DNA of 64,000 nt from Acinetobacter sp. ANC 3832 (GCF_002135415.1 NZ_NEGJ01000006.1:1-64000); one strand, 5' to 3'; shown: positions 47,077-58,051, numbered from the stretch's first letter. A program made the numbers and translations. The notes: generated by a model not told the origin, from the sequence alone.

Positions 47077-49353
47077 TTATGCAGGTTCAGCAGTTTGATC
47101 TTCAAAAACTTCAAGTTTTAGACCTACAGCTTTGCCATTTTCTTTCTGAACAGAAACAGCAACATTACCGCCATGATCAGCAAGTTCGCCGAATAAAATC
47201 ATTTCAGCCAGCGGTTTCTTCAGGTGCTCCTGAATTAGACGTTGCATTGGGCGAGCACCCATTAAACGATCATAACCATTATCACATAACCAATCACGTG
47301 CACTTTGATCTACTTCCAGCACTACTTTCTTATCATCCAATTGTGCTTGTAATTCTGTTAAGAATTTATCAACTACCGAATCGATCACAGTCGTTGGCAA
47401 TGCTTTAAATTGGATTACACCATCTAAACGGTTACGGAATTCAGGTGAGAATGCTCGTTTCATTGCTTCTTGGTTATCATTACTGTTGTCTTGCTCATTA
47501 AAACCAATACTAGTCCGTGAAATACTTTCTGCACCAATATTGGTTGTTAGAACAATAATCACATTGCGGAAATCAGATTTACGACCATTATTATCGGTCA
47601 AAGCACCATGATCCATTACTTGTAATAGCAAGTTAAAAACATCTACATGTGCTTTTTCAATTTCATCCAACAACAACACACAATGCGGATTTTTATGAAT
47701 TGCATCTGTCAGTAATCCACCTTGGTCATAACCGACATAACCTGGAGGCGCACCGATCAAACGTGAAACGGCATGACGTTCCATATATTCTGACATATCA
47801 AAACGGACAAGTTCAACACCGAGCAACTTCGCCAATTGCTTCGTCACTTCAGTTTTACCCACACCTGTAGGTCCTGCAAATACAAAACTACCCACAGGCT
47901 TATCTGGAGATTTCAAACCAGCACGAGACAATTTAATTGCTGAACCCAATGCAGCAATCGCTTCATCCTGCCCAAAGACCACACGTTTCAAATCACGCTC
48001 AAGATTTTCAAGTACAGACTTGTCATCTTTCGATACAGTTTTTGGTGGGATACGTGCAATTTTAGATACAATATCTTCAATATTTTCAACGGTAATAACT
48101 GTATTTTCTTCTTCAGTTTTTAAACGACGTTGCGCACCTGCTTCATCAATCACATCAATCGCTTTATCGGGTAAGAAGCGATCATTAATGAATTTTGCAG
48201 CAAGCTCTACAGCGGAAACCAAAGCTTTATCATCATATTGAACATGATGAAATTCTTCAAATTTCGACTTTAAACCACGTAAAATATCAATGGTTTCAGA
48301 AATCGATGGCTCATTCACATCAATTTTTTGGAAACGGCGTGAAAGTGCATGATCTTTTTCAAAAACTTGACGATACTCTTGGAAAGTTGTTGAACCAATG
48401 CAACGTAAAGAGCCATTGGCCAAAGCAGGTTTAATTAAATTTGATGCATCCATAGTACTACCCATACTTGAACCAGCACCGATAATCATATGAATTTCAT
48501 CAATAAATAAAATTGCTTCAGGTTTCTTTTTCAAAGCATTTAAAAGTTGTTTTAAACGTTTCTCAAAATCACCACGATATTTAGTCCCTGCAACCAATGC
48601 GCCAATATCTAAACTATAAACTTCCGCATTCGCCAAAGGTTTTGGTGCTTTACCATTCACAATTAACCAAGCTAAACCTTCCGCAATTGAGGTTTTACCT
48701 ACACCTGGATCACCGACTAGAAGTGGATTGTTTTTCCGACGACGACAAAGAATTTGAGCAGTCCGTTCAATTTCTTTTTCACGTCCAATTAACGGATCTG
48801 TTTTGCCCTTTTGTGCTTCTATATTTAAATTTAACGTATAAAGCTCTAATGGACCCGCATTTGCAGATGCACTTGATTCACCATCTAAATCCTCAACTTC
48901 TTCTTCAACTTGGATCTCTTCTTTATGCCCACCATGAGATAAATATTGAGTCAAAGTCAAACGATTAATTTGATGACGTTTTAATAAATAAACTGCAAAA
49001 GAGTCACGTTCAGAATACATCGCAACCAGAACATCTGCACCTTCAACTGTCCGATCGCCACCGCTCGATTGAACATGGAAAATTGCACGTTGTAAAATTC
49101 GATCAAAACTTTCTGTAGGATGAGGTGCTTGATCACTACTTTCACCAAGCTTAGGCGTATGTTGTTCTACATATTCTTCTAATTCTTTACGCAAACTCAC
49201 GATTTCCGCACCACATGCTTTTAAAGCATTCACTGCAGAATCATTATCAAGCAAAGCCAATAATAAATGTTCAACTGTAAGGAACTCATGTCTCTTTTGA
49301 CGAGCCATGCTAACAGCCAAACGTAACGAAACTTCTAATTGACGACTGAGCAT
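47077..49353 (-). CDS. clpA: ATP-dependent Clp protease ATP-binding subunit ClpA
   Basis: AAA+ unfoldase that feeds substrates to ClpP. At 758 residues it equals E. coli ClpA. N-domain repeats are at 1-145; Walker A motifs GDPGVGKT (first ring) and GPTGVGKT (second ring), Walker [11 protein letters not shown] and [11 protein letters not shown], and the C-terminal [20 protein letters not shown] are present. It follows clpS by 9 bp, the usual order. Confidence 0.97.
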   Translation of the reverse strand: MLSRQLEVSLRLAVSMARQKRHEFLTVEHLLLALLDNDSAVNALKACGAEIVSLRKELEEYVEQHTPKLGESSDQAPHPTESFDRILQRAIFHVQSSGGDRTVEGADVLVAMYSERDSFAVYLLKRHQINRLTLTQYLSHGGHKEEIQVEEEVEDLDGESSASANAGPLELYTLNLNIEAQKGKTDPLIGREKEIERTAQILCRRRKNNPLLVGDPGVGKTSIAEGLAWLIVNGKAPKPLANAEVYSLDIGALVAGTKYRGDFEKRLKQLLNALKKKPEAILFIDEIHMIIGAGSSMGSTMDASNLIKPALANGSLRCIGSTTFQEYRQVFEKDHALSRRFQKIDVNEPSISETIDILRGLKSKFEEFHHVQYDDKALVSAVELAAKFINDRFLPDKAIDVIDEAGAQRRLKTEEENTVITVENIEDIVSKIARIPPKTVSKDDKSVLENLERDLKRVVFGQDEAIAALGSAIKLSRAGLKSPDKPVGSFVFAGPTGVGKTEVTKQLAKLLGVELVRFDMSEYMERHAVSRLIGAPPGYVGYDQGGLLTDAIHKNPHCVLLLDEIEKAHVDVFNLLLQVMDHGALTDNNGRKSDFRNVIIVLTTNIGAESISRTSIGFNEQDNSNDNQEAMKRAFSPEFRNRLDGVIQFKALPTTVIDSVVDKFLTELQAQLDDKKVVLEVDQSARDWLCDNGYDRLMGARPMQRLIQEHLKKPLAEMILFGELADHGGNVAVSVQKENGKAVGLKLEVFEDQTAEPA

Positions 49354-49362
49354 GAAAACCCC

Positions 49363-49791
49363 TTATTCTTGTGGCTCAATCTGACAAAGTAATGGATGAC
49401 CTTGAGACCGAGCATAATTGTTTACTTGGTTTGCCTTTGTCTCTGCGATATCTCGCGGATAGACAGCAGCAATACCTTTTCCTTCATAATGTACTGTTAA
49501 CATTACTTGAGTGGCTTGGTCAAGATTCAATGCGAAGTATTGTTGTAAAATTTCAATAACAAAGTCCATTGGTGTGTAGTCATCATTCATTAAAACGACA
49601 GCATACAAAGGTGGACGTTTGAATTCTGGTGGTGCTGTTTGAACTGAAACATCACCTTCTGTATCTTCCTGAGGAGTATCGCCTAAACGAGGACTCAAAT
49701 GCCAATCGACATAACCAGTTTGATGAAATGATGATTTAACTTCATTTAAGCTCATTTGACGTTTGATACTTCGCATATTTCTAGAGTTCAT
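49363..49791 (-). CDS. clpS: ClpA adaptor protein ClpS
   Basis: Delivers N-end-rule substrates to ClpAP. The core starts at PPLYAVVLMNDDYTPMDFVI and carries the DD(Y)TPM and VHYEGKGIAAVYPRDIAETK motifs. 142 residues, about 35 longer than E. coli ClpS because of an N-terminal extension with an acidic centre. The ATG at 49791 follows a GTG at 49794 that overlaps the previous stop (TAGTG), so the two genes are coupled. Confidence 0.94.
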   Translation of the reverse strand: MNSRNMRSIKRQMSLNEVKSSFHQTGYVDWHLSPRLGDTPQEDTEGDVSVQTAPPEFKRPPLYAVVLMNDDYTPMDFVIEILQQYFALNLDQATQVMLTVHYEGKGIAAVYPRDIAETKANQVNNYARSQGHPLLCQIEPQE

Positions 49792-49793
49792 CA

Positions 49794-50549
49794 CTATTTT
49801 GCATTGGCTTCAGCTTGCGGTACTTCCGCAGCAAAAGCAGCTGTATTATCAATCGGTTTACCACGTGCCCAACTAAAGCGTTTAATGACAGGTGTAGCAC
49901 CATTTACACGTATTTCAATGTATTGTGGATTAAAGCCTTTAGGCATTGTCCAACGACCTGTTAAACGCTCAATATCATCAAAGTTGAAATTGCTATCTTC
50001 CATTGGAATAGTGAGCACTTCTGTACCATTAATTAAGCGTATTTCAACACTACCTGTCGCACGGCGACGATTCGAGCTAACTTGGACTAAATCAATCTGA
50101 TATTCATACGCATTTTCAGGCAATGCTTTCACTGCTAAATTTTGTATGGTTAAACTTAAACCGCCACGTTCTCTTAGAACTTCACGATAGATGGTACTCA
50201 TACCTTCTACTTGTTCTTTCTCTGCTTTTGCTTTCGTTAACGCTTCAAATAAATCGTTTGAATTCGCAACTGCAACATCTTTTTCTTGCACAGCAGCATT
50301 TAAACTTTTATTTAATGCATTTAAAGAAGTCTTCTGTTTCTGCACCACATCAACCAATTGCTCAGCATCTGCATCATAACCAACGACTGTTAATCCTTGA
50401 CGATGACCCACGGTATAGCCCAAAAGCATACTTCCAGCGCACAATACGACTCCACCCAACATGAGGGGCATACTTCCCTTCATAAAAGGCTTCTTTGGCA
50501 ACTGAGCGGGTTGTGACGCGGTATTTGTTTCTGTGTTCGGCATCGTCAT
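49794..50549 (-). CDS. Membrane-anchored coiled-coil protein (DUF6776-like)
   Basis: 251 residues: a short cytoplasmic N-terminus, one membrane helix (about 28-48, LMLGGVVLCAGSMLLGYTVG), a coiled coil at about 60-115 (VQKQKTSLNALNKSLNAAVQ onward), then a beta-rich domain. The pattern matches gammaproteobacterial DUF6776 proteins, which have no assigned function. It lies between argC and clpS and overlaps clpS by one base. The start is 50549 or the Met two codons on. Confidence 0.7.
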   Translation of the reverse strand: MTMPNTETNTASQPAQLPKKPFMKGSMPLMLGGVVLCAGSMLLGYTVGHRQGLTVVGYDADAEQLVDVVQKQKTSLNALNKSLNAAVQEKDVAVANSNDLFEALTKAKAEKEQVEGMSTIYREVLRERGGLSLTIQNLAVKALPENAYEYQIDLVQVSSNRRRATGSVEIRLINGTEVLTIPMEDSNFNFDDIERLTGRWTMPKGFNPQYIEIRVNGATPVIKRFSWARGKPIDNTAAFAAEVPQAEANAK

Positions 50550-50622
50550 CTCTGATCGTTGATAGAGTCAAAACACACATTTAACCGCAAAGTTAGACGT
50601 GTGTGAAGTTATAAAGCGTGTT

Positions 50623-51672
50623 TTATGGTAATAATCCTATACCTTGTAAGCCAGCATCTTCTGCAAAACCAAACATTAAGTTCATATTTTGTACAGCCTG
50701 ACCTGCAGCACCTTTCACTAAGTTATCTTGTACGGACAAAACAACCAAACGCTTTGGCTGAGGTTTGTATAGTGCAATTCTTAATTGATTCGCACCACGT
50801 ACAGAACGAGTTTCAGGTGAACTATTCGGAGGCATCACATCAACAAATGCTTCATTGGCATAGAATTGTTCATACAAATCTTGTAAATCTGTTGCTTCGC
50901 CTGCATCAGTCAAATCAATATAAATCGTGCTGAACATGCCACGAATCATAGGCACTAAATGCGGTACAAAAAGAATATGATCAAACACACCTTTTTGACC
51001 TGAAATATTTTCAAGTGCTTCTACAATCTCAGGATGGTGACGATGTCCTGCCACGCCATATGCTTTAAAGTTATCTGCATTTTCTGAATAAATCATACCT
51101 AAACTGGCTTTGCGGCCTGCACCTGAAACACCTGATTTCGCATCAATAATAATACTTTCAGGTTTAACCAATGTTTCAGCGTGTTTGAATAAGGGTGCTA
51201 AACCTAATTGTACGGTTGTTGGGTAACATCCAGGATTACCAATGACATTGGCTTGTTTAATTTTGTCACGGTTCAGTTCTGACAAACCATAAACTGAATC
51301 TTTTAAAATATCTGGGCAAGCATGTTCTAATCCATACCACTTTTCAAACTGTTCTAAATCTTGTAAACGGAAATCTGCTGCTAAATCGACAATTTTTGTG
51401 TTCGCTTTTAGCAATTCTTCGGCATGTTTCATTGCGACACCATGTGGTGTTGCAAAGAATACGACATCACATTTTTTAAGTTCGTCGATGTTTAAATCGG
51501 AATAGTAAAGATCGGTATGTCCACGTAGACTTGGAAACATATCATCTACACGGCGACCATTTTCGGTACGTGAAGTCAGTACATTCACCTGTACATTTGG
51601 GTGTCGTAGTAATAGACGCAACAATTCAACGCCTGTATAACCTGTACCACCGACAATACCAACTGAAATCAC
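50623..51672 (-). CDS. argC: N-acetyl-gamma-glutamyl-phosphate reductase
   Basis: NADPH-dependent reductase of arginine biosynthesis. The 349 residues have the dinucleotide-binding start [18 protein letters not shown], the catalytic cysteine in GNPGCYPT, and [11 protein letters not shown]. Full length for the family, ending 73 bp before the DUF6776-like start. Confidence 0.96.
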   Translation of the reverse strand: MISVGIVGGTGYTGVELLRLLLRHPNVQVNVLTSRTENGRRVDDMFPSLRGHTDLYYSDLNIDELKKCDVVFFATPHGVAMKHAEELLKANTKIVDLAADFRLQDLEQFEKWYGLEHACPDILKDSVYGLSELNRDKIKQANVIGNPGCYPTTVQLGLAPLFKHAETLVKPESIIIDAKSGVSGAGRKASLGMIYSENADNFKAYGVAGHRHHPEIVEALENISGQKGVFDHILFVPHLVPMIRGMFSTIYIDLTDAGEATDLQDLYEQFYANEAFVDVMPPNSSPETRSVRGANQLRIALYKPQPKRLVVLSVQDNLVKGAAGQAVQNMNLMFGFAEDAGLQGIGLLP

Positions 51673-51704
51673 GTGCTTTACCTCACTTTAAAACAATCTA
51701 TTTC

Positions 51705-52091
51705 TTAACTTGCTAGTATGACAGGAAGTTTCCACTTACTGAACAGTTTTAGCCCTTCATAAACAAAATCATCTATTAATACTCCATTTACTCGAGTATT
51801 AATAAATCTTATATTGGAAAAATTACCACCTAAGTAAGCTAAATTAACTCCACCTACTGAAATAGAAGCAGCTTTTACAACCTCATCATCCCTATGAATA
51901 TCATGAGCAGCATACTCCAAACTACTTCTAAGATGTTCAAATACCGACTTAACTTTAGGTTTTGAAATATTTTTATGACTACTTATTATTTCAAAAGTCT
52001 CTTTAACTTCATCTAAAAGCTCTTTTATTGACTCTTTTATTGACTCTTTTCTTTCACCATTCTCTAATTTACATAAACAGTAAAATACATC
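51705..52091 (-). pseudogene. 5'-truncated gene of unknown family with a 12-bp tandem repeat
   Basis: An open frame of 128 codons runs from just after a TAG (52092-52094) to the stop at 51705-51707 but has no ATG or GTG; the only usable start is a TTG at 51920. It reads CKLENGERKESIKESIKELL near its left end and SLEYAAHDIHRDDEVVKAAS further on, continuous in composition, so the true N-terminus is probably lost. The repeat (unit TCTTTTATTGAC, 2.5 copies, 52021-52050) encodes KESI twice. I do not recognise the protein. Confidence 0.5.
52021..52050. repeat. Short tandem repeat, 12-bp unit, 2.5 copies
   Basis: TCTTTTATTGAC occurs twice in perfect tandem followed by a half unit. The unit is a multiple of three, so copy-number change would keep the frame of the surrounding coding remnant. 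Confidence 0.8.
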
Positions 52092-52125
52092 CTACATAAT
52101 TATTACTTTAAAAATAATAATTTAT

Positions 52126-52797
52126 TTACCACCACCATGGTACTGGACTGTTTTTTAAAATTTTACGATGATTTTCATAATTCAAATCATGCTTTTCAAC
52201 TTCCACCCAAAATTTTGCACTATGATCAAAATGTTGAGTATGTGCCAATTCATGCACACATACATATCGAGCAATTTCCTTTGGAAATAAAATCAAACCA
52301 CTATTCAACATAATGTCATGTTTAGAAGTACAACTTCCCCAACGTGTTTTGGGTTGACGAATTGAACATTGACCATACTTTAAACCTATTTCAGTACTGA
52401 TCTGTTCAAAATACAAAGGTAAATGATGTTTAGCATAAGCAATCACAAAAGCTTTTAAATATTGCTCAGGTTGTCGATCACTCATAAAAATTTGATGATT
52501 TTTATCATCTAAAATAAAAGATTGTTTTTGAGTCTGATAGCTAATTTGTAACGGTTGTTCTAAATTAAATAACTTTAACGCTGTAGGTAAAGTTCGATCA
52601 ATCTGTACAATTTTTTCTTGTTGTTTTTGCCACGTTTCAATCATCCACTGTTCAGATTGATTGAGAAAATCCTGTATCTGCTTTTTTGTACAAAATTGAG
52701 GAACAGTTAAACGAATTTGAGTGTGATCAACCCGCAAACGAAGTCGTGTTGCACGTGCATGATGACTAATTTTAATTTCAGGAAGGTTTAGGGTCAT
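52126..52797 (-). CDS. YgjP-type zinc metalloprotein (M48/DUF45 fold)
   Basis: 223 residues with the metal motif HELAH and a later conserved histidine (VCVHELAHTQHFDHSAKFW), preceded by PKTRWGSCTSKHDIMLNSGL. These are the marks of the YgjP/DUF45 family, annotated as metallopeptidase and, for YgjP, reported as a UTP diphosphatase. Which activity applies here cannot be read from the sequence. It is a single gene just downstream of rpiA. Confidence 0.85.
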   Translation of the reverse strand: MTLNLPEIKISHHARATRLRLRVDHTQIRLTVPQFCTKKQIQDFLNQSEQWMIETWQKQQEKIVQIDRTLPTALKLFNLEQPLQISYQTQKQSFILDDKNHQIFMSDRQPEQYLKAFVIAYAKHHLPLYFEQISTEIGLKYGQCSIRQPKTRWGSCTSKHDIMLNSGLILFPKEIARYVCVHELAHTQHFDHSAKFWVEVEKHDLNYENHRKILKNSPVPWWW

Positions 52798-52807
52798 ATT
52801 TTTATTT

Positions 52808-52886
52808 ACTTTTGAATCCTCCCTAGCCCCTCTTTTTCGAAGAAAGGCTTTTTTCCCTCCTTTTTAAAGGAGAGTTAGGGAGAATT
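52808..52886. repeat. Noncoding palindromic repeat resembling the interior of the MITE-like copies
   Basis: Between the YgjP-type gene and rpiA lies CCTCCTTTTTAAAGGAGAG followed by TTAGGGAGAA, much like CTCCTTTTTAAAGAGGGAG and TTAGGAAGAA inside copy A at 37.9 kb. The CTTGCATAA ends are absent here. Probably a dispersed hairpin repeat, and it may end rpiA transcription. Confidence 0.45.
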
Positions 52887-52888
52887 TA

Positions 52889-53560
52889 TTAAACCGCTGT
52901 ACGTTCTTCAATACCATTGTTGGTCGCAACAATCGCAACATCTGCTTTTTGAATTGCAAAAATACCGTTTGTTACTACACCAGGCAGGTCATTCAAAGCT
53001 TTTTCAAGTTCTAATGCATTCAAAATATTCAAATTAAATACATCTAAAATAACATTACCATTATCCGTGACTACACCTTCACGATAAACAGGATCGCCAC
53101 CTAAAGAAACAATTTTACGTGCCACAGCAGAACGCGCCATTGGAATCACTTCAACTGGAAGTGGAAATTCACGCCCCAACTGCTCGACCCATTTTGAATC
53201 ATCCACGATACAAACAAATTTCTTTGCAATAGACGCTACAATTTTTTCACGTGTTAAAGCAGCACCACCACCTTTTATCATGTGCATATGACGGTCAATT
53301 TCATCTGCGCCATCCACATAAGCATCTAAACCACCCACGTGGTTCATATCAACCACTTCAATGCCTAATTTTTTCAAGCGTTGTGCTGTCGCTTCTGAAC
53401 TTGCAACTGCGGCTTCAAGTTGAAGCTCTGGCAATAATTCAATTAGGAAATTTACAGTACTTCCTGTTCCAACTCCTAGAATGCCACCTTTCGGTAAGTG
53501 TTTTAAAGCGGCTTGTGCTGCTGCTTGTTTTTTCTCATCTTGGGTTGCATAAAGGCTCAT
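52889..53560 (-). CDS. rpiA: Ribose-5-phosphate isomerase A
   Basis: Interconverts ribose 5-phosphate and ribulose 5-phosphate in the pentose phosphate pathway. 223 residues from the ATG at 53560; the open frame extends four codons to a TTG. Landmarks: [13 protein letters not shown], the catalytic Asp region YVDGADEID and [14 protein letters not shown], and the end [15 protein letters not shown]. Divergent from ilvA. Confidence 0.96.
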   Translation of the reverse strand: MSLYATQDEKKQAAAQAALKHLPKGGILGVGTGSTVNFLIELLPELQLEAAVASSEATAQRLKKLGIEVVDMNHVGGLDAYVDGADEIDRHMHMIKGGGAALTREKIVASIAKKFVCIVDDSKWVEQLGREFPLPVEVIPMARSAVARKIVSLGGDPVYREGVVTDNGNVILDVFNLNILNALELEKALNDLPGVVTNGIFAIQKADVAIVATNNGIEERTAV

Positions 53561-53676
53561 GACATCACTCAACTTAATTTCAATTTCTTTGCATATTTAG
53601 CGCAATTTTAAAACGCAAATGTACAGGGGTTTGTTACAATGAATGTTCATTTTAAACTGTTAGATGGAAAATTAAC

Positions 53677-55215
53677 ATGCTGTCTCGTTTGGTTCGACAA
53701 ATATTACAAGCAACTGTCTATGACGTTGCCATCGAAACCCCACTCGAAGCAGCGCCACGAATTAGTGAAAAACTAAATAATAATATTCGCTTCAAACGCG
53801 AAGACTTACAACCTGTCTTTTCTTTCAAACTACGCGGTGCCTATAACCGTATTAGTCAATTACCGAAATCTCAGTTGGAACGTGGCGTTATTACTGCTTC
53901 AGCAGGTAACCATGCGCAAGGCGTGGCTTTATCTGGTCAAAAGTTAGGAATTCGCGCCATTATTGTGATGCCAAAAACCACACCTGATATTAAAATTCAA
54001 GCGGTAAAACGTTTGGGTGGCGAAGTAGTTTTGCATGGTGATTCTTTTGACGTTGCCAATAAATATGCCATTCAACGCTCTAAAGATGAGGGCATGACCT
54101 TCATTCCACCTTATGACGATGAATTGGTCATGGCAGGTCAAGGTACTATCGCCAATGAAATTTTACGTCAATGGCGTGATGTCGAATATGTATTCGTTGC
54201 CGTGGGCGGTGGCGGTTTAATTGCTGGTGTCGCTGCTTATTTTGGTGATGTTGCACCACACGTTAAAATTATTCCTGTTGAATATGATGAATCTGCTTGT
54301 TTAAAAGCAGCTTTTGAACAGAATGAACGTGTTATTCTACCTCAAGTGGGCTTATTTGCTGATGGCACAGCAGTTGCACAAATTGGCGAAAAACCATTTG
54401 AAGTGATTCAACTACAAAAATCTGATAAATCAGGTCCAATTGTTGAACGTGATGTCATTATTGTGAATACAGATGAAATTTGTGCTGCGATTAAAGATAC
54501 TTATGATGAATGTCGTAGCATTGTCGAACCTTCTGGTGCGATGGCTTTGGCAGGCATTAAAAAATATGTCGCTGAACATGGTTTAGAAAATAAAAATATG
54601 GTGTCGATTGTTTGCGGTGCAAATATGAACTTTGACCGTTTACGTTATATTGCAGAACGTACTGAGCTTGGTGAACGCAAAGAAGCCATTTTTGCCGTGA
54701 CCATACCAGAAGAAAAAGGCTCATTCCTAAACTTCTGCCGAGCTTTACAAGGTCGTAATATTACTGAGTTTAACTATCGTGCAAGTCATTCATCTGCTGC
54801 ACAAGTTTTCGTTGGTATTAGCTTAAAAGGTGGTGAAAAAGAACGCCATGACATCTATGAATTATTAAACGCTGATTATGATGTCGATGATTTATCTGAT
54901 GATGAAGTCGCGAAACTACATATTCGTTATTTGGTCGGTGGCCATGCAGATATTGAAAATGAGCGTTTATTCCGTGTGGAATTCCCTGAACGCCCTGGTG
55001 CTTTACTGACTTTCTTAGAACGTCTTGGGCCTACGCATAACATTACCCTGTTCCATTACCGTAACCACGGCGCTGCCGAAGGTCGTGTATTGGTTGGACT
55101 TGAAGCAGAAGATGCTCAACAGAATCCAGACGGTTTAATTGAAACATTAAAAAGCATTACTTATCCATATGTAGAAATTACCAATAACTTAGGTTATCAA
55201 CGTTTCTTAAAGTAA
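53677..55215 (+). CDS. ilvA: Threonine ammonia-lyase, biosynthetic
   Basis: PLP enzyme that deaminates threonine to 2-oxobutanoate, the first step of isoleucine synthesis. The 512 residues are the long, allosteric form. The PLP lysine is in FSFKLRGAYN, the phosphate loop is GGGGLIAG, and two ACT-like regulatory domains follow (about 330-420 and 425-510), implying isoleucine feedback. Ends at 55215 with a strong terminator. Confidence 0.96.
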   Translation: MLSRLVRQILQATVYDVAIETPLEAAPRISEKLNNNIRFKREDLQPVFSFKLRGAYNRISQLPKSQLERGVITASAGNHAQGVALSGQKLGIRAIIVMPKTTPDIKIQAVKRLGGEVVLHGDSFDVANKYAIQRSKDEGMTFIPPYDDELVMAGQGTIANEILRQWRDVEYVFVAVGGGGLIAGVAAYFGDVAPHVKIIPVEYDESACLKAAFEQNERVILPQVGLFADGTAVAQIGEKPFEVIQLQKSDKSGPIVERDVIIVNTDEICAAIKDTYDECRSIVEPSGAMALAGIKKYVAEHGLENKNMVSIVCGANMNFDRLRYIAERTELGERKEAIFAVTIPEEKGSFLNFCRALQGRNITEFNYRASHSSAAQVFVGISLKGGEKERHDIYELLNADYDVDDLSDDEVAKLHIRYLVGGHADIENERLFRVEFPERPGALLTFLERLGPTHNITLFHYRNHGAAEGRVLVGLEAEDAQQNPDGLIETLKSITYPYVEITNNLGYQRFLK

Positions 55216-55231
55216 TCCTTTCTAAAAAATA

Positions 55232-55257
55232 AAGAGCTTCAGTTGAAGCTCTTTTTT
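55232..55257 (+). terminator. Terminator after ilvA
   Basis: AAGAGCTTCA pairs with TGAAGCTCTT around a 2-base spacer, followed by T residues. Confidence 0.88.
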
Positions 55258-55330
55258 CATAATTTCGCTTTAGCTTGTCATAACGAGTTGCAATTCCTCT
55301 AAATTGCTTTAATCGTGCAAATGTATTCAA
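55258..55330 (-). mobile_element. C-terminal scrap of an IS5-family (IS427-like) transposase
   Basis: The minus strand reads AVLNTFARLKQFRGIATRYD then KLKRNYE, the same tail motif as the element at 4.2-4.7 kb (FARLKHFRGIATRFDKLARNY). Only about 25 codons remain. It abuts the IS17-like relic, suggesting that element inserted into it. Confidence 0.7.
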
Positions 55331-56262
55331 AACAGCTTTGTTGCATAAATATTTTAAAGACAAAGCTACTTGGTTTTCACCAAATTTCGATGATGATACC
55401 TAGACCACTTTTTCCAAATTACCCTTCCTAGGCATTTGACTGTTCTCAATAACTCATTCCGCTCGATAAACCTCGCTTGTTTATCTTTCTAGGGCTTTGC
55501 ATTCTTTATTGGTAGAATGACTGCATATGCTTGACGATCTGAAATGAGCTGTCAGCAGCATTTAGTGTCATAAGCTCCATCGGTATAAACAGAGTTAACT
55601 CGCTCATCAAGTGGAATTTGATTGAGTAAATCCCCGAGTACTTGTGAATCACTGACATTATTTGTTGTTAACTGCACAGCTCTTATTTGCAAGGTCTTAG
55701 GATCAACGCCGATATGAAGTTTACGCCATTGGCGACGGTATTCAGGCTAATGTTTCTTACGCTTCATTCACCTTCACCTAAAAACTTCAAGCCAGTTAAG
55801 TCTATGATGAGCACTATACTGCGCAAGGAAAACCATCATGACTTTTCTGATAACCTATCTCAATATCAATATGTTTTTGTCTGCGACAGAGAGTTGAATA
55901 CGAATATCACTTATATTCGGAGCTGTCCAATCTAAACCACAAAGTTGAATAAGGCTTTGAATAAAGCCAGTGGCCATACCTAAAGAAAGGCAAAATAGAG
56001 ATTTGATCATCAAACAACATTGAATGCTGTATCGGAATAGATTTGATTTCATCCATGCTTGCCTTGTGGACGAGCATACCATTGAGTCTTAGGGTTGACC
56101 AAATTGAAATATTGCCTCGCTTGATTAACCTTGTGCAGTATACTGCTCATGTAAGAGGACCAATTGGTTGTAAGATAGATTTTGAATATAGGCTTCTTCA
56201 TTCGAAAATTATATTACTGAAGAAGTCTTTAAGAACAGCTTTGCGCAACAAAGCCTTCTGAA
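55331..56262 (-). pseudogene. Decayed IS5-family element, IS17/IS1008-like
   Basis: The minus strand carries, in broken frames, LRLNGMLVHKASMDEIKSIP, the DDE core LHIGVDPKTLQIRAVQLTTN then NVSDSQVLGDLLNQIPLDER and VNSVYTDGAYD, and AVILPIKNAKP to KKWSRYHRRNLV. Several stops and frameshifts are visible and the C-terminus is lost. The right end AAGGCTTTGTTGCGCAAAGC (reverse of about 56243-56262) and AGCTTTGTTGCATAA on the other side look like its terminal repeats. Confidence 0.75.
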
Positions 56263-56629
56263 ACTATCTTAAGATTACATATGAACCTCTTATAGAAAAC
56301 TGAATATTATTCAAATAATTTTTTATTATTTCAAATATTTATCAACTTGACTACTCTCTATACACCTTTCGAGCTACACTTATTAAACAGAACTATAGCA
56401 ACCTTAAAAAAACAACCTAAATATTTTATTAACTTTCACTCATTTTAATTTAAGACTATCTTAATTTCAAATTTATGCTAAAAGCACGCGAACTTAAAAA
56501 TACAAAAAAAAGAAGCTCCATCTTGTTATGAAAAATTACATGAATTGTAAACAATTTTACAATTCGTCATCCCGAATAAGCATTCAAACTCTGTATATTT
56601 ATGAAGTACTTAAATATACGAGCTATATT

Positions 56630-57184
56630 ATGAACAACAAATTGAAGATTTTTACCCTTATCTCTGGAATGGCATTTCTTAGTGTTGCTGCATTAGCATA
56701 TGCCAGTGATGAGAAAGTACAGACTGTACCAAAAGTTGATCTAAATAAATATTTAGGAACATGGCATGAAATTGCTCGTAAACCATTATATTTTCAAAAG
56801 AAATGTGATTACAATGTAACTGCAAATTACTCATTAAATGACAATGGAACAATAAAGATTGATAATCAATGCTTTAACAAAGATGGGAAGCTTGAGCAAT
56901 CCATTGGTGAAGCATCTGTACAGAATGCCCCTGCAAATTCTAAATTAAAAGTTAGTTTTTTACCAAAAGCTCTTCGCTGGTTGCCTGTTGGACGAGGTGA
57001 CTATTGGATTTTAAAAATAGATGAAAACTATCAAGTTGCTTTGGTCGGCACACCAAACAAAAAATACTTATGGTTATTAAGCAGATCTCCAACACTTGAT
57101 CCAGCTGTCGTTACAGAGTTTTTGGATCACGCTAAAAACCAAGGTTATGACTTAAGTGATTTAATTAAGACTCAACAGAAATAA
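56630..57184 (+). CDS. Bacterial lipocalin, Blc-like
   Basis: 184 residues from the ATG at 56630, which begins an export signal (KIFTLISGMAFLSVAALAYA); the open frame extends upstream to 56528 but that part is not signal-like. The lipocalin core shows GTWHEIARKPLYFQ, NVTANYSLNDNG, GRGDYWILKID and WLLSRSPTLD. No lipobox cysteine follows the signal, so unlike E. coli Blc it may be soluble in the periplasm. A role in lipid transport is by family. Preceded by about 370 bp that hold IS debris and AT-rich sequence. Confidence 0.87.
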   Translation: MNNKLKIFTLISGMAFLSVAALAYASDEKVQTVPKVDLNKYLGTWHEIARKPLYFQKKCDYNVTANYSLNDNGTIKIDNQCFNKDGKLEQSIGEASVQNAPANSKLKVSFLPKALRWLPVGRGDYWILKIDENYQVALVGTPNKKYLWLLSRSPTLDPAVVTEFLDHAKNQGYDLSDLIKTQQK

Positions 57185-57187
57185 ATT

Positions 57188-57212
57188 AAGCCCTCCCTTG
57201 AGGGCTTTTTTG
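57188..57212 (+). terminator. Terminator after the lipocalin gene
   Basis: AAGCCCTC-cctt-GAGGGCTT followed by TTTTTT. Confidence 0.9.
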
Positions 57213-57354
57213 AATAACTCTTTCAACATATAGTTTTACAATCTGCGACCTGATAATCATCTAACTTCATTATGTCTTTTTGATATGAACTGAAATACAT
57301 TGATGAATTCATCAATTAGAACGATTGTGGTAGATCAGTATCGAGGGAATATAA

Positions 57355-57435
57355 ATGAAACACCTTGACTACTCACATACTGATATGAATCATGCCGCTA
57401 TAGAGTTATTAAAAAAAATCCTGAAATATAAATAA
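57355..57435 (+). CDS. Possible 26-residue small protein
   Basis: ATG at 57355 with GAGGGA 8 bases upstream, encoding MKHLDYSHTDMNHAAIELLK and KILKYK before TAA. Supported only by the ribosome site and the isolated position; no family known. Confidence 0.3.
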   Translation: MKHLDYSHTDMNHAAIELLKKILKYK

Positions 57436-57548
57436 GATATAAACATTTTAATCGTACATATATCCACATATGCATCTCACAACTACCGTAGTGTTAACAG
57501 TTTTAAAGCCCATGATGGCTACTCAACAAACAATTCAATGGAAAGAAT

Positions 57549-57713
57549 ATGACCACTCCAATTACTGGATTCAAAGCTTTCTCAAGTAAAGCCAACTCTA
57601 CGGCTCTACCCCCTCTTCAAGCGGCCAATGAACATACTGAAAGTACACCAAAACCATCAACTGAACCTGAGAAAACGGTTGAACCTAATAAAGATGTATC
57701 CAAAATAAAATAA
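57549..57713 (+). CDS. 54-residue proline/threonine-rich small protein
   Basis: ATG at 57549 with GGAAAG as ribosome site. The product begins TTPITGFKAFSSKANSTALP and then is a low-complexity P/E/T/K tail ending DVSKIK. No membrane helix. It is followed 45 bp later by a strong terminator, which supports a real transcription unit. Family and function unknown. Confidence 0.5.
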   Translation: MTTPITGFKAFSSKANSTALPPLQAANEHTESTPKPSTEPEKTVEPNKDVSKIK

Positions 57714-57757
57714 AATATAGACGCAGTGATTAACGACGCAGATTACTGAATATATAG

Positions 57758-57786
57758 CCTCACTTATTTTAAGTGGGGTTTTTTGT
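57758..57786 (+). terminator. Terminator after the 54-residue ORF
   Basis: CCTCACTT and AAGTGGGG form a stem around ATTTT, followed by TTTTTTG. Confidence 0.8.
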
Positions 57787-57878
57787 TCTCTAAATAATAA
57801 TGTTATTAAATACTTGATAATAAAAAAAGCCTAATAAGCATGAAGCAAATTAGGCTATAAACTTTAAATCTTTCTCGT

Positions 57879-57955
<77 letters not shown>

Positions 57956-58051
57956 TCAACGAATTGACTTTATACGCCTAAAAGATAAAAAATACAAACA
58001 TTATTAAATTTATCTATGTATTTGATAAAATAGTTTATATAAATTTAAATA

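Noticed and set aside
48020..48968. Several plus-strand ORFs inside clpA
   Set aside because: They are antisense shadows of a clear full-length clpA.
55687..56261. Short plus-strand ORFs in the IS17-like region
   Set aside because: They are antisense to the broken transposase and have no ribosome sites.
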